This document shows positions 30,382 through 39,716 of a DNA stretch of 64,000 nt, piece by piece; the first letter of the stretch is position 1; every line of letters starts with the position of its first letter. The position numbers and the translations under genes are program-made. Origin of the DNA: Candidatus Rhodobacter oscarellae (lineage in GTDB: Bacteria > Pseudomonadota > Alphaproteobacteria > Rhodobacterales > Rhodobacteraceae). The DNA lies in assembly GCF_001078595.1 (NCBI RefSeq), contig NZ_LFTY01000002.1, positions 3,842,035 to 3,906,034 on the forward strand. The letters run 5' to 3'. The notes beneath the pieces were generated by a model. It saw nothing but the letters and a program-made list of their open reading frames with translations. It made no database searches and was not told the DNA's origin.

Positions 30382-31977
30382 TTGGCGGTCAGCAAAAAGC
30401 CGGCAGAAAGGCCCGCGCCGGGCAGCAAGTGGCTTAACTGGATTGATCTGCCGCTGCGGTCCGACATCGGCTTTGGCTGGCTGTTTGCGATCACGCTTCT
30501 TCTGTTGGCGCAAGAGATGTTGCCCGTTGGCTGGAAGGTCAACGAGATGCACTATTTCGATCTGGGGCTGCGGTTCACCCACCCGGAGCGTTTCACCGAG
30601 TATCACGCGGTTTTCGACGGGCTGACGTTCCGGTCGCTGGGTCTGTACCTGATTGGGTATTCCGTGGCCTGGCTGGGTCACGAGACGGCCCATGCGGTTC
30701 TGGCTTTCGGGCTATGGTTGGCGATGTCCGCCGCCGTGGCGTTCGCGCTGAATGCGATGCGCGTCTCGGTCGTCGTTCTGGTGTTGGCGATGCTGGCCTT
30801 CCTAAAGAACGGCCAAGAGCTGATGGGCGGCGAGTGGATCTTTGACGCGGTCGAGGGGAAGGTTTTCGCCTATGTCGCGGTCTTTGCCGCCCTCGGTTTC
30901 GTCCTGCGCGGCCGCCTTTTAGGGGCGGCGGTTCTGCTGGCCCTTGCCGCGTATATGCATTTTCTGGTCGGCGGTTTCTGGGGGATCGCGCTGATCTTTC
31001 TGGCGATGGTTTTGGGGCATCGCGGGCGGGCGCTGGGCGGCATGGCGGCGCTGTTTGTCCTGTCGGTATTGCCGCTCGGCTGGATCCTGCTGTCGGGCCG
31101 ATTTGGCGTCTCGCTGGATTATTCGGGCGTCGACCTCACCGTGAACCAGATTTATTCGGGCTACCGCCATGCGCATCACGTGGCGCCTTTTGAGAGCGCG
31201 GCGATATTCGAGCGGTTTTGGCGGGTAGGCGCTATCTGGACCGCGCTCCTGGCCGCGGCATTGCTGGCGCTTGCGGCCATTCGCGTCTGGCCCCGCAGAA
31301 GCGAGGCGCTCTGGCTGGGCGGCGTCACCGCCTACCTCGTTTTGGCGTTCGGGCTGGCATATCTGGACCGTGAGGCACACCACTTTGGCACGCTCTACCT
31401 ATTCCGCCCGTCGTCCTTGGGCCTGCTTCTTGCATTGTTGGTCCTCATAGATGGCGCCTTGTCATTGGCACCATTGCTGTTGCGCAGGGTGGCGGCGATT
31501 GCGTTCCTCTTTTTGATGCTGCTGGACGTCGTTCCTGACGTGGTGGAGCAGGCGCAATTGTCGGCGCGCGCGCCCACTCTGTTAGCGGCGCTGACCGAGG
31601 ACGAAGAAGCACTGCTGATTTGGACAAAAGAGAACACGCCGCCGCGGGCCGTAGTTTTCCTGGCGGAGTGGCCGAAGCTATCACAATATCAGCGCGAGGT
31701 TGCCCATCTCGGCTTTGAGCGTCTTTCCGGTCGTGCCACGCTGGTGAACTACAAATTCGTTCCAACCAGCCCCGAAGACCTTTTGCGTTGGTACCGCTTG
31801 GTCAACTGGAGCAAGGACGTGGCCACTGATGGCTGCACCGCCTTGCTGGAGCAACCCGTCGACTACGTGGTTCTGCGAGCCGGAAGTGAAATGCGCGACC
31901 CGCTCCAGGACTGCGCCGCGCCAGCCTGGCAAAATGATGCTTTTGAGGTGCTTGAGGTACGCAGGGTTCCCGCCTAG
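30382..31977 (+). CDS. large polytopic membrane protein, possible GT-C-type glycosyltransferase (DUF6798-like)
   Basis: A 531-residue protein with ten or more hydrophobic helices followed by a soluble C-terminal domain of about 140 residues (from TEDEEALLIWTKENTPPRAVVFLAEWPKLSQYQREVAHLGFERLSG). The shape, many membrane spans and then a periplasmic tail starting with an xWTKENTP-type motif, is that of GT-C sugar transferases that use lipid-linked donors, and resembles DUF6798 proteins. The start appears to be TTG at 30382, directly after the GT2 stop. It overlaps the convergent fadJ-like gene by 4 bp at the 3' end. Confidence 0.68.
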   Translation: MAVSKKPAERPAPGSKWLNWIDLPLRSDIGFGWLFAITLLLLAQEMLPVGWKVNEMHYFDLGLRFTHPERFTEYHAVFDGLTFRSLGLYLIGYSVAWLGHETAHAVLAFGLWLAMSAAVAFALNAMRVSVVVLVLAMLAFLKNGQELMGGEWIFDAVEGKVFAYVAVFAALGFVLRGRLLGAAVLLALAAYMHFLVGGFWGIALIFLAMVLGHRGRALGGMAALFVLSVLPLGWILLSGRFGVSLDYSGVDLTVNQIYSGYRHAHHVAPFESAAIFERFWRVGAIWTALLAAALLALAAIRVWPRRSEALWLGGVTAYLVLAFGLAYLDREAHHFGTLYLFRPSSLGLLLALLVLIDGALSLAPLLLRRVAAIAFLFLMLLDVVPDVVEQAQLSARAPTLLAALTEDEEALLIWTKENTPPRAVVFLAEWPKLSQYQREVAHLGFERLSGRATLVNYKFVPTSPEDLLRWYRLVNWSKDVATDGCTALLEQPVDYVVLRAGSEMRDPLQDCAAPAWQNDAFEVLEVRRVPA

Positions 31978-34055
31978 CCGGCGGCCTGGTTAAGCTCCGC
32001 AAAGCTGCCACCTGTATCGGCCAGTTCGCGCAACAATCTTGGAACTTGCCAGTAATGCGCGTCCTCGCTGGCGTAGCGCTCTGCGCGGGCGACGATCTCG
32101 GCCAGGCCAATGCTGTCGGCATAGTGCAGAGGGCCGCCGTGGTGGCGGGGGAAGCCGTAGCCAAAGAGCTGCACCGCGTCGATATCGATGGGGCGCTGGG
32201 CGATGCCGTCCTCAAGGATGCGCACGGCCTCGCAGACCATCGCCGTCATGTAGCGCTCGACAATTTCCTGGTCCGAGAAGTCGCACGGGGTGATCCCGGC
32301 CTTGGCGCGCTCGGTCTCGATGATCTGCAGCACGTCGGCGTTGGGCGTCCCATCGGGGTAGTCATAGTAACCGCGGCCGGCCTTGCGCCCGAACCAGCCG
32401 TTCTCGCAGACCCTATCGGCGATCTCGACATAGCGCTCTTCGGCGGGGCGCGTGGGCGCAAGGCGCTTGCGGGTGGCCCAGCCGATGTCCAGCCCAGCCA
32501 GGTCCATGACCTGGAACGGCCCCATCGCGAACCCGAACCCGCGCACCGCGGCGTCCACCTGCGCGGGGCTCGCGCCATCCATGATCAGGTAGTCGGCCAC
32601 CTTGCGGTAATGGTTCAGGATCCGGTTGCCGATGAACCCGTCGCAGACCCCCGCCCGCACAGCGATCTTGCGCAGCTTCTTGGCCAGCGCGAATCCTGTG
32701 GCCACGACCTCGGGCGCCGTGTGCGCCCCCACCACGATCTCTAACAGCTTCATCACATGGGCGGGCGAGAAGAAATGCAGCCCGATCACGCTCTCGGGGC
32801 GCGCCGTGGCTTTGGCGACCTCGTCCACGTCCAGATAAGAGGTGTTTGTCGCCAGGATCGCCCCGGGCTTGGCGTGCAGGTTGAGATTGCGGAAGACCTG
32901 CTTTTTGACGGTCATGTCCTCGAACACCGCCTCGATGATCATGTCGCAGGCGCTGAAGTCGGGGTATTTCGTGCTCAGCTTCAAGAGCTCGCCCAGCGCG
33001 GCGTCGCGGGCCTCGGCGCTCATCTTGCCGCGCTTCACCGCGCCGTCGAGATTGCCGGTGATGGTGGCGCGGGCGCGGTCGAGCGCGTCGACGTTCATCT
33101 CAAGCAGCACGACTTTGAGCCCCGCAAGCAGGCAGGCCGTGGCGATCCCCGCGCCCATGGTGCCGCCTCCGACCACGCCGACCTCGGCAACCTCGCGTGG
33201 GGTCGCGCCCATCTCGGGGTACTTGCCCACGGCGCGCTCTGCAAAGAAGGCGTGGATCAATCCGGCGCGTTGCGGGCTCTGGATGCATTCCTGGAAGATC
33301 TCGCGCTCGCGCTGCATGCCATGGGCGAAGTCGCCGCTGGCAAAGGCCACGGCCTCCACCGCCTTATGCGGGCTAAAAAGATGCGCCTGCTTGGCGCGTA
33401 GCGCGCTGGCGAATTCGTTCAGCACCGTGCGGTCGGCCTTAACGATGATCTCGGCGGTGCGGCGGGTCGCAAGCCGACCTGCGATAACCTCTTGGGCCGC
33501 CCGCAGGGCCACGTCTCGCGGCGCGCCCTCGTCCAGCCGGTCCACCAGGCCGAGCGCCAGGGCCTCGTCGGCCTTCACATGCCGCCCGGTGGTGGCCAGG
33601 TCGAGTGTGTTTCGCACGCCCATCAGGCGCGGACCCCGCTGAGTGCCGCCAGCACCGGGGATGATCCCCAGCAGCACCTCGGGCAGCCCGGCGCGCAGCG
33701 ACGGCAAGGCGATGCGGGCGTGGCAGGACATGGCGACCTCCAGCCCTCCGCCCAAGGTGGGCCCGTGGACGATTGCGACCACCGGCACCGCGCAGTTCTC
33801 GACCGCCAGGCAGACCTCGGGCAGGATTGGGTCTGCCTGCGGCTGGCCGAACTCCTTGATGTCGGCCCCGGCGATGAAAGCCCGCCCGGCGCCGTAGATG
33901 CCGATTGCGCTGACCTCAATTTCGAGGGCTTGAAGAGCCGCTACGATCCCGGCGCGCAAGCTGGCGGAGGCCGCGTTCACAGGCGGGTTCTCCAGGCAGA
34001 TCAGGCCGACATCGCCGACGATTTCATAGCTCACGGTATCGGATGCGGCGGTCAT
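31974..34055 (-). CDS. fadJ: 3-hydroxyacyl-CoA dehydrogenase / enoyl-CoA hydratase (FadJ/FadB-like)
   Basis: A 693-residue multifunctional beta-oxidation enzyme. Crotonase half: GAGRAFIAGADIKEFGQP and LPEVLLGIIPGAGGTQRGPRLMG, with the catalytic glutamates. NAD-binding 3-hydroxyacyl-CoA dehydrogenase half: VGVVGGGTMGAGIATACLLAG, NTSYLDVDEVAKATARPESVIGLHFFSPAHVMKLLEIV with the catalytic His, and the C-terminal FGYGFPRHHGGPLHYAD. ATG at 34055 follows GGAGG; the frame extends six codons further. Its ATG overlaps the stop of the upstream acyl-CoA ligase gene, so the two are coupled. Confidence 0.9.
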   Translation of the reverse strand: MTAASDTVSYEIVGDVGLICLENPPVNAASASLRAGIVAALQALEIEVSAIGIYGAGRAFIAGADIKEFGQPQADPILPEVCLAVENCAVPVVAIVHGPTLGGGLEVAMSCHARIALPSLRAGLPEVLLGIIPGAGGTQRGPRLMGVRNTLDLATTGRHVKADEALALGLVDRLDEGAPRDVALRAAQEVIAGRLATRRTAEIIVKADRTVLNEFASALRAKQAHLFSPHKAVEAVAFASGDFAHGMQREREIFQECIQSPQRAGLIHAFFAERAVGKYPEMGATPREVAEVGVVGGGTMGAGIATACLLAGLKVVLLEMNVDALDRARATITGNLDGAVKRGKMSAEARDAALGELLKLSTKYPDFSACDMIIEAVFEDMTVKKQVFRNLNLHAKPGAILATNTSYLDVDEVAKATARPESVIGLHFFSPAHVMKLLEIVVGAHTAPEVVATGFALAKKLRKIAVRAGVCDGFIGNRILNHYRKVADYLIMDGASPAQVDAAVRGFGFAMGPFQVMDLAGLDIGWATRKRLAPTRPAEERYVEIADRVCENGWFGRKAGRGYYDYPDGTPNADVLQIIETERAKAGITPCDFSDQEIVERYMTAMVCEAVRILEDGIAQRPIDIDAVQLFGYGFPRHHGGPLHYADSIGLAEIVARAERYASEDAHYWQVPRLLRELADTGGSFAELNQAAG

Positions 34056-35485
34056 ACTTGGGCCTCCTCCCATGCGCGGACCTCGTCCGCGAAATGGGAA
34101 ATCAGTTTGTGTTTCAGGATCTTGCCGGTGGGCGCAGCGGGCAGGCTGTCGACCATGAAGATCGCTTGCGGCTGCTTATAGCCGACCAGGTGCTGCCGCA
34201 ACCAATTGGCCAGCTCTTCGGCGCCGACATCGCCCATCGCGAAGGCCAGGATGTCCTCGTTTCCGTCCCTGCGATGCGGCACCACGGCGGCGACGCTCAC
34301 CGCGGGGTGCTTGGTCAGCCAGCCCTCGATCTCAGGCGGGTAGACGTTAAAGCCAGAGCGGATGATCAGCTCTTTCTTGCGACCCTCGATGAAGAGCGCG
34401 CCGTCGGGGTCCAGCCGCCCCAGATCGCCCGAGCGCAGCAGGCCGGGGCGGGGCAGCGCCTCGGCGGTGGCCTCTGGGTTGCGGAAATAGCCCTTCATCA
34501 CTCCGGGGCTGTCGATCAGCACCTCGCCCACGCCGTCCTTGTCCGGGCCATCAATCGACAGGGTCACGTCCCAGACGGCGGGGCCCGAGGACAGATCGCT
34601 GCGTGGCGCGTCAACCCGCGTGGCCGCCACGGTCGGGCCCGCCTCGGTGATTCCATAGCCGTTGTTGAGCGCGAGGCCAAAGGCCGCCTCCACCCGCGCC
34701 TTCCAATCCGGGTCCAGCGGCGCCCCGCCCGCCGAGATGTAATGCAAATGCGGGGCGCGGAGCTTCGCCCCGCGATCCTCCATGTATTTCAACAGCGCCG
34801 CATACATTTGCGGCACCGCCGGCCAGACGCTGGCCCCCTCGGCCAGCGCGTCCAGCACCGCCTGCGGCTCGAACCGCGGCAGGAACCGGATGCAGGCCCT
34901 CCTATGCAGCGTGGCCAGCATGGTCGAGGAGAAGCCGAAGGCATGGCTGCCCGGCAGCACCCCCAGCACCAGGTCATCGGGCCGCATCCCGCGCAGCCGC
35001 GCCGAGTTCGCCGCGTTCCAGGTCAGGTTGCGATGGGTCAGCATTACGCCCTTGGGCGCGCTGGTGGTGCCGGTCGTATAGAGCAGCGCCGCGACCTGCT
35101 GATGCGGGTCTTCGCTCACGGGCTCTGGATCGCCCGCGGCGGGCGCATAGCTCAGCCCCTCGGCGCCATGCGTGCGGGCAACGATCCGGGCCTGCGAATG
35201 GTCGCGCAGGGCGGTCAGCTCGGCCTCGGTATGGCGCGCGTTCACTGGCATGAACCAGGCGCGCAGCCGCGAGCAGGCCAGCGCCATGGCCACGTAATCC
35301 CCGCAATTCTCGCAGATGAGCATGACCCGGTCCCCGGGCCGAGCGCCCTCGCGCCGCAGGTCGGCCTCGACCGCCTCGGCACGCGCGCGCAGATCGCCGT
35401 AGCTCAGCACATCGCCCCAGGGCTCCTCCACGGCGGGCTTGGCCGCCTCGTGGCCGTCGATCAGCTGGTGCACCCAGTTGGGCAT
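34052..35485 (-). CDS. AMP-dependent acyl-CoA synthetase
   Basis: A 477-residue ANL-superfamily ligase that activates an acid as acyl-AMP and then acyl-CoA. Motifs: P-loop LLYTTGTTSAPKGVMLTHRN, A5 LNNGYGITEAGP, A7 LRSGDLGRLDPDGALFIEGRKKELI and the catalytic lysine in APTGKILKHK. It is shorter than most fatty-acyl ligases. ATG at 35485 (MPNWVHQLIDG) follows GGAGGAG; the frame reaches 35545 but that would overlap the divergent thiolase start. Encoded with the FadJ-like enzyme and opposite a thiolase, so an acid is probably activated and shortened by this set. Confidence 0.88.
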   Translation of the reverse strand: MPNWVHQLIDGHEAAKPAVEEPWGDVLSYGDLRARAEAVEADLRREGARPGDRVMLICENCGDYVAMALACSRLRAWFMPVNARHTEAELTALRDHSQARIVARTHGAEGLSYAPAAGDPEPVSEDPHQQVAALLYTTGTTSAPKGVMLTHRNLTWNAANSARLRGMRPDDLVLGVLPGSHAFGFSSTMLATLHRRACIRFLPRFEPQAVLDALAEGASVWPAVPQMYAALLKYMEDRGAKLRAPHLHYISAGGAPLDPDWKARVEAAFGLALNNGYGITEAGPTVAATRVDAPRSDLSSGPAVWDVTLSIDGPDKDGVGEVLIDSPGVMKGYFRNPEATAEALPRPGLLRSGDLGRLDPDGALFIEGRKKELIIRSGFNVYPPEIEGWLTKHPAVSVAAVVPHRRDGNEDILAFAMGDVGAEELANWLRQHLVGYKQPQAIFMVDSLPAAPTGKILKHKLISHFADEVRAWEEAQV

Positions 35486-35543
35486 AGAACTCCTCCGGGC
35501 CCCACTGTAAGACGCTCCAGAAGACAGTTGAAAGGCCCAAATC

Positions 35544-36746
35544 ATGCCCCACGCGTTCCTTTGTGACTATATCCGCACCCCCATCGGCCGCTTCGGCGGG
35601 GCGCTGGCGCATGTGCGCGCCGACGACCTGGGCGCGGTGCCCTTGCGGGCGCTGATGGCGCGCAACCCCGGCGTGGACTGGGAGGCCGTGGACGACGTGC
35701 TCTATGGCTGCGCCAACCAGGCGGGCGAGGACAACCGCAATGTGGCGCGCATGTCCTCTCTGCTGGCGGGCCTGCCAGAGGCCGTGCCGGGCGCCACGAT
35801 CAACCGACTTTGCGGCTCGGGCATGAACGCCGTGATGGACGCCGCGCGGGCGATCATGGCGGGCGACGCCGAGATCACGATCGCGGGCGGGGTCGAGAGC
35901 ATGAGCCGCGCGCCCATGGTGATGCCCAAGGCGGACGCGGCCTTCAGCCGCAACGCCGAGATCCATGACACGACCATCGGCTGGCGCTTTGTGAACCCGG
36001 TGATGAAGGCGCAATACGGCATCGACAGCATGCCCGAGACCGCCGAGAACGTCGCCGAGGAATACAAAATTCTGCGCGGCGATCAGGACCAGTTCGCGCT
36101 GCGCTCGCAGGCCAAGGCCGCGGCGGCCCAGGCCAACGGGCGATTGGCGCGTGAGATCACACCGGTCACAATCCCGCAGCGGCGCGGCGAGGACATCGTG
36201 GTGGACCGCGACGAGCATCCGCGTGAGACCACCATTGGCAAGCTCGGCGCGCTGAAGGCGCCCTTCCGCCAGGGCGGCTCGGTGACCGCGGGCAACGCCT
36301 CGGGCGTGAATGATGGCGCGGCGGCGCTGATCGTGGCCTCTGAGGCCGCGGCCAAGAAGCACGGGCTGACCCCCATCGCGCGCGTCATGGGCGGGGCCTG
36401 CGCGGGCGTGCCGCCGCGGATCATGGGGATCGGACCCGCGCCCGCCACCAAGCGGCTCTGCGCGCGCCACGGTCTGACCCCGCGCGACTTCGATCTGGTG
36501 GAGCTGAACGAGGCCTTCGCGGCCCAGGGGCTTGCGGTGCTGCGCGAGCTGGGCTTCGCCGATGACGACCCACGGGTGAACCCCAATGGCGGGGCCATCG
36601 CCTTGGGGCACCCATTGGGGATGTCGGGCGCGCGGATCACCGGCTCGGCAGCCTTGGACCTTGCGGCGGGCGACGGGCAATACGCGCTGGCCACGATGTG
36701 CATCGGGGTGGGCCAGGGCATCGCTGTGGCGCTTGAGCGTGTTTAG
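35544..36746 (+). CDS. pcaF: 3-oxoadipyl-CoA / acyl-CoA thiolase
   Basis: A 400-residue thiolase. The nucleophile is C90 (INRLCGSGMNAV), and the C-terminal GGAIALGHPLGMSGARI and CIGVGQGIAV hold the catalytic His and second Cys. The N-terminus AFLCDYIRTPIGRFGGAL and the segment YGCANQAGEDNRNVARM are typical of the 3-oxoadipyl-CoA thiolase (PcaF/PaaJ) subgroup. No other protocatechuate or phenylacetate genes are present, so the pcaF label rests on subgroup resemblance only. It is divergent from the acyl-CoA ligase, with 58 bp between likely starts. Confidence 0.82.
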   Translation: MPHAFLCDYIRTPIGRFGGALAHVRADDLGAVPLRALMARNPGVDWEAVDDVLYGCANQAGEDNRNVARMSSLLAGLPEAVPGATINRLCGSGMNAVMDAARAIMAGDAEITIAGGVESMSRAPMVMPKADAAFSRNAEIHDTTIGWRFVNPVMKAQYGIDSMPETAENVAEEYKILRGDQDQFALRSQAKAAAAQANGRLAREITPVTIPQRRGEDIVVDRDEHPRETTIGKLGALKAPFRQGGSVTAGNASGVNDGAAALIVASEAAAKKHGLTPIARVMGGACAGVPPRIMGIGPAPATKRLCARHGLTPRDFDLVELNEAFAAQGLAVLRELGFADDDPRVNPNGGAIALGHPLGMSGARITGSAALDLAAGDGQYALATMCIGVGQGIAVALERV

Positions 36747-36767
36747 CGGCGCGCGCGGACCGGGGCA

Positions 36768-37688
36768 GTGAGGCGCGGCGCGGCATTCGGGGTCGCTCTG
36801 ACCTGCTTCTATGTCGTGCTTGAGGCCACGCAGTTCGTATATCTCGGCGGGCTGTTCCAGCGCATCGACCCGTTCCTCTTTGGCCTGATCGTCTTTGGCG
36901 GGACGGCGGTGGGGTTTACCGGCTGGACCTGGCTGGTTCGCCCGAAGGAGATCGCGGCAGCGCGGGCGCATTTCAAGCATGTTGTGCTTTTGAACCTCTG
37001 CGCCCTGGTGACGTTCATGTCCTATCTGGTCTCGGTGCAGCTTATCGAGCCGGCGATTACCTATTCGATCTCCTCGGGCATGATGCCGCTTTCGGCGCTC
37101 GTCTTTGCGTGGTTCGGCGTCACCAAGGGCGGAGGCTTGCGAAACTGGTCGGAATTGGCCGGCACGGTGGTGATCTTTGCAGGCGTGGTCTACCTGTCCA
37201 TCGCGACGCTGTCCGGGTGGTCAGGATTTGTGCGGGGCGGTATCTGGCAAGGCGCGCTGGGCGTGGCGACGGCGATGCTGGACGGGGTATTCTTCACGCT
37301 GATCCTGGCGCTGTCGGGCCGCTTGAATGCCGCGGGCGTGGGCCCGGCGGCGGTGATGGGCCTGCGGCTGTTGCTCTACACCGTTGCGACCGGCGCGGTG
37401 GCGGCTGTCACGGCGCAAAGCATGACCCCGCTGCCGATTTGGCAATTGCTGGGCCTTTGCGCGCTTGGCTTTGTGCTGGCCGTTCCGCCGCTCTATGTGT
37501 TGCAGCGCGCGGTCGCGCTGGTGTCGACCTTTACGATCGCAGTGCTGACCGCACTCGGCCCGATTGTCATTTTCGGGCTGCAGATCCTGGAGGGCCGGGT
37601 TGCGTTCGCCACAGCGACGCTGATCGGCCTGTCGCTCTACATGGCCGGCGCGCTGCTTACAGCCTTTGGCGGGTATCGCGGGCGTTGA
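36768..37688 (+). CDS. DMT-superfamily (EamA-like) permease
   Basis: A 306-residue inner-membrane protein with about ten helices. It begins at GTG 36768 and is more divergent from the other two EamA permeases in this window than they are from each other. Repeat boundaries are visible at ATQFVYLGGLF and GALGVATAMLDGVFFTLILALSGRL. Possibly co-transcribed with the thiolase 21 bp upstream; substrate unknown. Confidence 0.8.
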   Translation: MRRGAAFGVALTCFYVVLEATQFVYLGGLFQRIDPFLFGLIVFGGTAVGFTGWTWLVRPKEIAAARAHFKHVVLLNLCALVTFMSYLVSVQLIEPAITYSISSGMMPLSALVFAWFGVTKGGGLRNWSELAGTVVIFAGVVYLSIATLSGWSGFVRGGIWQGALGVATAMLDGVFFTLILALSGRLNAAGVGPAAVMGLRLLLYTVATGAVAAVTAQSMTPLPIWQLLGLCALGFVLAVPPLYVLQRAVALVSTFTIAVLTALGPIVIFGLQILEGRVAFATATLIGLSLYMAGALLTAFGGYRGR

Positions 37689-37711
37689 GCAATCGCGCGC
37701 GCGGGCCGGGA

Positions 37712-38515
37712 TTACTCGGCGGGGAACTCGAAAGTCAGCGACGCCCAAAGCGATTCCCACACCGGATCGCCCTCGGCCTCGGGCACCAGGCCGCGTATGA
37801 CCACGGAATCCACGAGGTATTCATGCCCCGGCTTCACCGGCACATTCGCCACACCGGCGGCGTCGGTTCGGTAGGTCGCGACACTCACGGTGTCATCCGG
37901 CGCTTTCTGGAAGACCTCAATCTGCGTGAAGGCGCGCGGCGCGCCCTCATAGAGCACCCGGACGGGCAGGCCCTGGGGCAGCGGGTCGGTATAGGGGTTC
38001 GCTAGGCTAACGATCTCGGTCAGAAGGCCGACCTCTTGGTCCGCCCCTGCGCCGGCCCCCACCGCCATTAGGCTTTTGCCGTAGCGGCTATAGACCTCGC
38101 GGAACCCGGTCTGGGGCAGCCCGCGCTCGGCATGCTCTTCCAGCGCCCAGGCCAGGTCTTTGTGGGTCACGAAATTCACGAATTTCTCCCACTCAGAATA
38201 GGTCAGGCGGCTGTCGGTGGTTTGATAGACCACCGTCACCAGGCCCTCGCCGGGCGCTTGCATCTGAAGCGCGGGACGGTCGCCCATGGCGCCCTCCACC
38301 GGGACCAAGTCGTCGCCCTGCACAAGATCGAAACGCACGAAACGCGGCGGCAGGTAGCCGCTGGCGTTGCCCTTGAAATCCTGGCCCACGCGAATGTCAG
38401 CCACCAGTTGATCTTGCGGATCAATGATGTAGTCCTTGGGTGAAATCCAGAACTCGTGAGCCGCAATTGGCGCGGCCACGAACAATTGGGCGAGAAACAG
38501 GGGTACGAAGCGCAT
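37712..38515 (-). CDS. exported DUF4198-like protein
   Basis: A 267-residue protein with a signal peptide MRFVPLFLAQLFVAAPIAAHEFW (cleavage before HEFW, leaving an N-terminal His). HEFWISPKDYIIDPQDQLVADIRVGQDFKG is typical of DUF4198 proteins, exported beta-rich proteins often found beside Ni/Co-type permeases. A C-terminal TYRTDAAGVANVPVKPGHEYLVDSV looks like a carboxypeptidase-regulatory-like fold. The frame extends to 38752 but the extra part only overlaps the divergent HupE-like gene. Its ATG lies in the same CATG as a possible start of that gene. Confidence 0.78.
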   Translation of the reverse strand: MRFVPLFLAQLFVAAPIAAHEFWISPKDYIIDPQDQLVADIRVGQDFKGNASGYLPPRFVRFDLVQGDDLVPVEGAMGDRPALQMQAPGEGLVTVVYQTTDSRLTYSEWEKFVNFVTHKDLAWALEEHAERGLPQTGFREVYSRYGKSLMAVGAGAGADQEVGLLTEIVSLANPYTDPLPQGLPVRVLYEGAPRAFTQIEVFQKAPDDTVSVATYRTDAAGVANVPVKPGHEYLVDSVVIRGLVPEAEGDPVWESLWASLTFEFPAE

Positions 38516-38531
38516 GGTTGGGTCTCTTAAG

Positions 38532-39704
38532 ATGACTACGAGGCTAAAGCTGGCACGGCTGGCTGTTATGTCAACTGTGATCGCGCTGGCCCTCTCGCTT
38601 GTGAACGCAGCGCAGGCGCATGAGCTGCGCCCGGCCATCGCCGATGTGAGCGTGGGCGCGGATGAGGTCTCGGTCGAGATTGAACTGGCGCTCGAGGCCC
38701 TGGTGGCCGAGATCGACGTCTCAGAGATTGACGACACGGATGCCGCACCCAACGCCGCGCGCTATGACGCCCTGCGCGCGATGGACCCCGCCGCCCTAGA
38801 GGCAGAGCTGCGCGGCGCGTGGGATGGCCTTGCAGAGAACTTCCTTTTCTCGGCCGGGGAGGCGGGCCTGCGGCCCGCGATCCTTTCGGTAGCGATCCCG
38901 GAGGTGGGCGACCTCGACCTGGTGCGCGACAGCCGGATCACCCTTTCCGCCGCTTTGCCCGATGACGGTACCCCCGTCACCATTGGCTGGACCGCCAATA
39001 ACGGCCCGCTGGTGATCCGCCAGGTGGATGCCGGCGACGATGCCTATTCGGCGCTCCTTGATGGTGGCGAGGTCAGCGAGGCCCTGCCGCGCCAGGGCTA
39101 CGCCGCTGAGACGGCGGGCTCGGTCTTCTGGCGCTTCATCATTGAGGGTTTTGAGCACATCATCCCCAAGGGTGCGGACCATATCGTGTTCGTGCTGGGG
39201 CTGTTCTTCTTCTCTCTGGCGGTGCGGCCCCTGCTGGCGCAGGTCACCGCCTTCACCGTGGCGCATACGGTGACGTTAGCCCTGGCCGCACTTGGCATCG
39301 TGACGATCCCGGCGAGCATCGTAGAGCCGCTTATCGCAGCCTCCATCGTCTTCGTGGCGGTGGAGAATATCGTGCGGCCGCAGCTTGGCATCTGGCGCAC
39401 GGTCGTGGTGTTTGTGTTTGGGCTGCTGCACGGGCTGGGTTTTGCCTCGGTGCTGGGCGAGCTCGGCGGCGGGCAAACGCATTTCCTTTCGCGCCTGATC
39501 GGCTTCAACATCGGGGTGGAGCTCGGCCAGCTTGCGGTGATCGCGGTGGCCTTCGTGCTGGTGGGGCTGCCCTTTGGCAAGCGCGACTGGTACCGCTCGG
39601 CGATCGCGATCCCGGCCTCGCTGGTGATCGCCCTGATCGGCGTGCATTGGGTGATGGACCGGGTGTTCGATTTGGGCTTCCTTGGGTTCGTGCCATTCCT
39701 TTAG
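38532..39704 (+). CDS. HupE/UreJ-family membrane protein
   Basis: A 390-residue protein with an N-terminal signal peptide (ending NAAQAHEL), an extracytoplasmic domain of about 180 residues and a C-terminal HupE/UreJ-like membrane domain of about six helices. The membrane part has histidines at suitable places for metal: EHIIPKGADHIVF, TVAHTVTLALA, FGLLHGLGFASVL. These proteins are thought to carry nickel, cobalt or a similar metal. ATG at 38514 is an alternative start. It diverges from the DUF4198-like gene with almost no gap. Confidence 0.82.
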   Translation: MTTRLKLARLAVMSTVIALALSLVNAAQAHELRPAIADVSVGADEVSVEIELALEALVAEIDVSEIDDTDAAPNAARYDALRAMDPAALEAELRGAWDGLAENFLFSAGEAGLRPAILSVAIPEVGDLDLVRDSRITLSAALPDDGTPVTIGWTANNGPLVIRQVDAGDDAYSALLDGGEVSEALPRQGYAAETAGSVFWRFIIEGFEHIIPKGADHIVFVLGLFFFSLAVRPLLAQVTAFTVAHTVTLALAALGIVTIPASIVEPLIAASIVFVAVENIVRPQLGIWRTVVVFVFGLLHGLGFASVLGELGGGQTHFLSRLIGFNIGVELGQLAVIAVAFVLVGLPFGKRDWYRSAIAIPASLVIALIGVHWVMDRVFDLGFLGFVPFL

Positions 39705-39716
39705 AACACGCTGACA

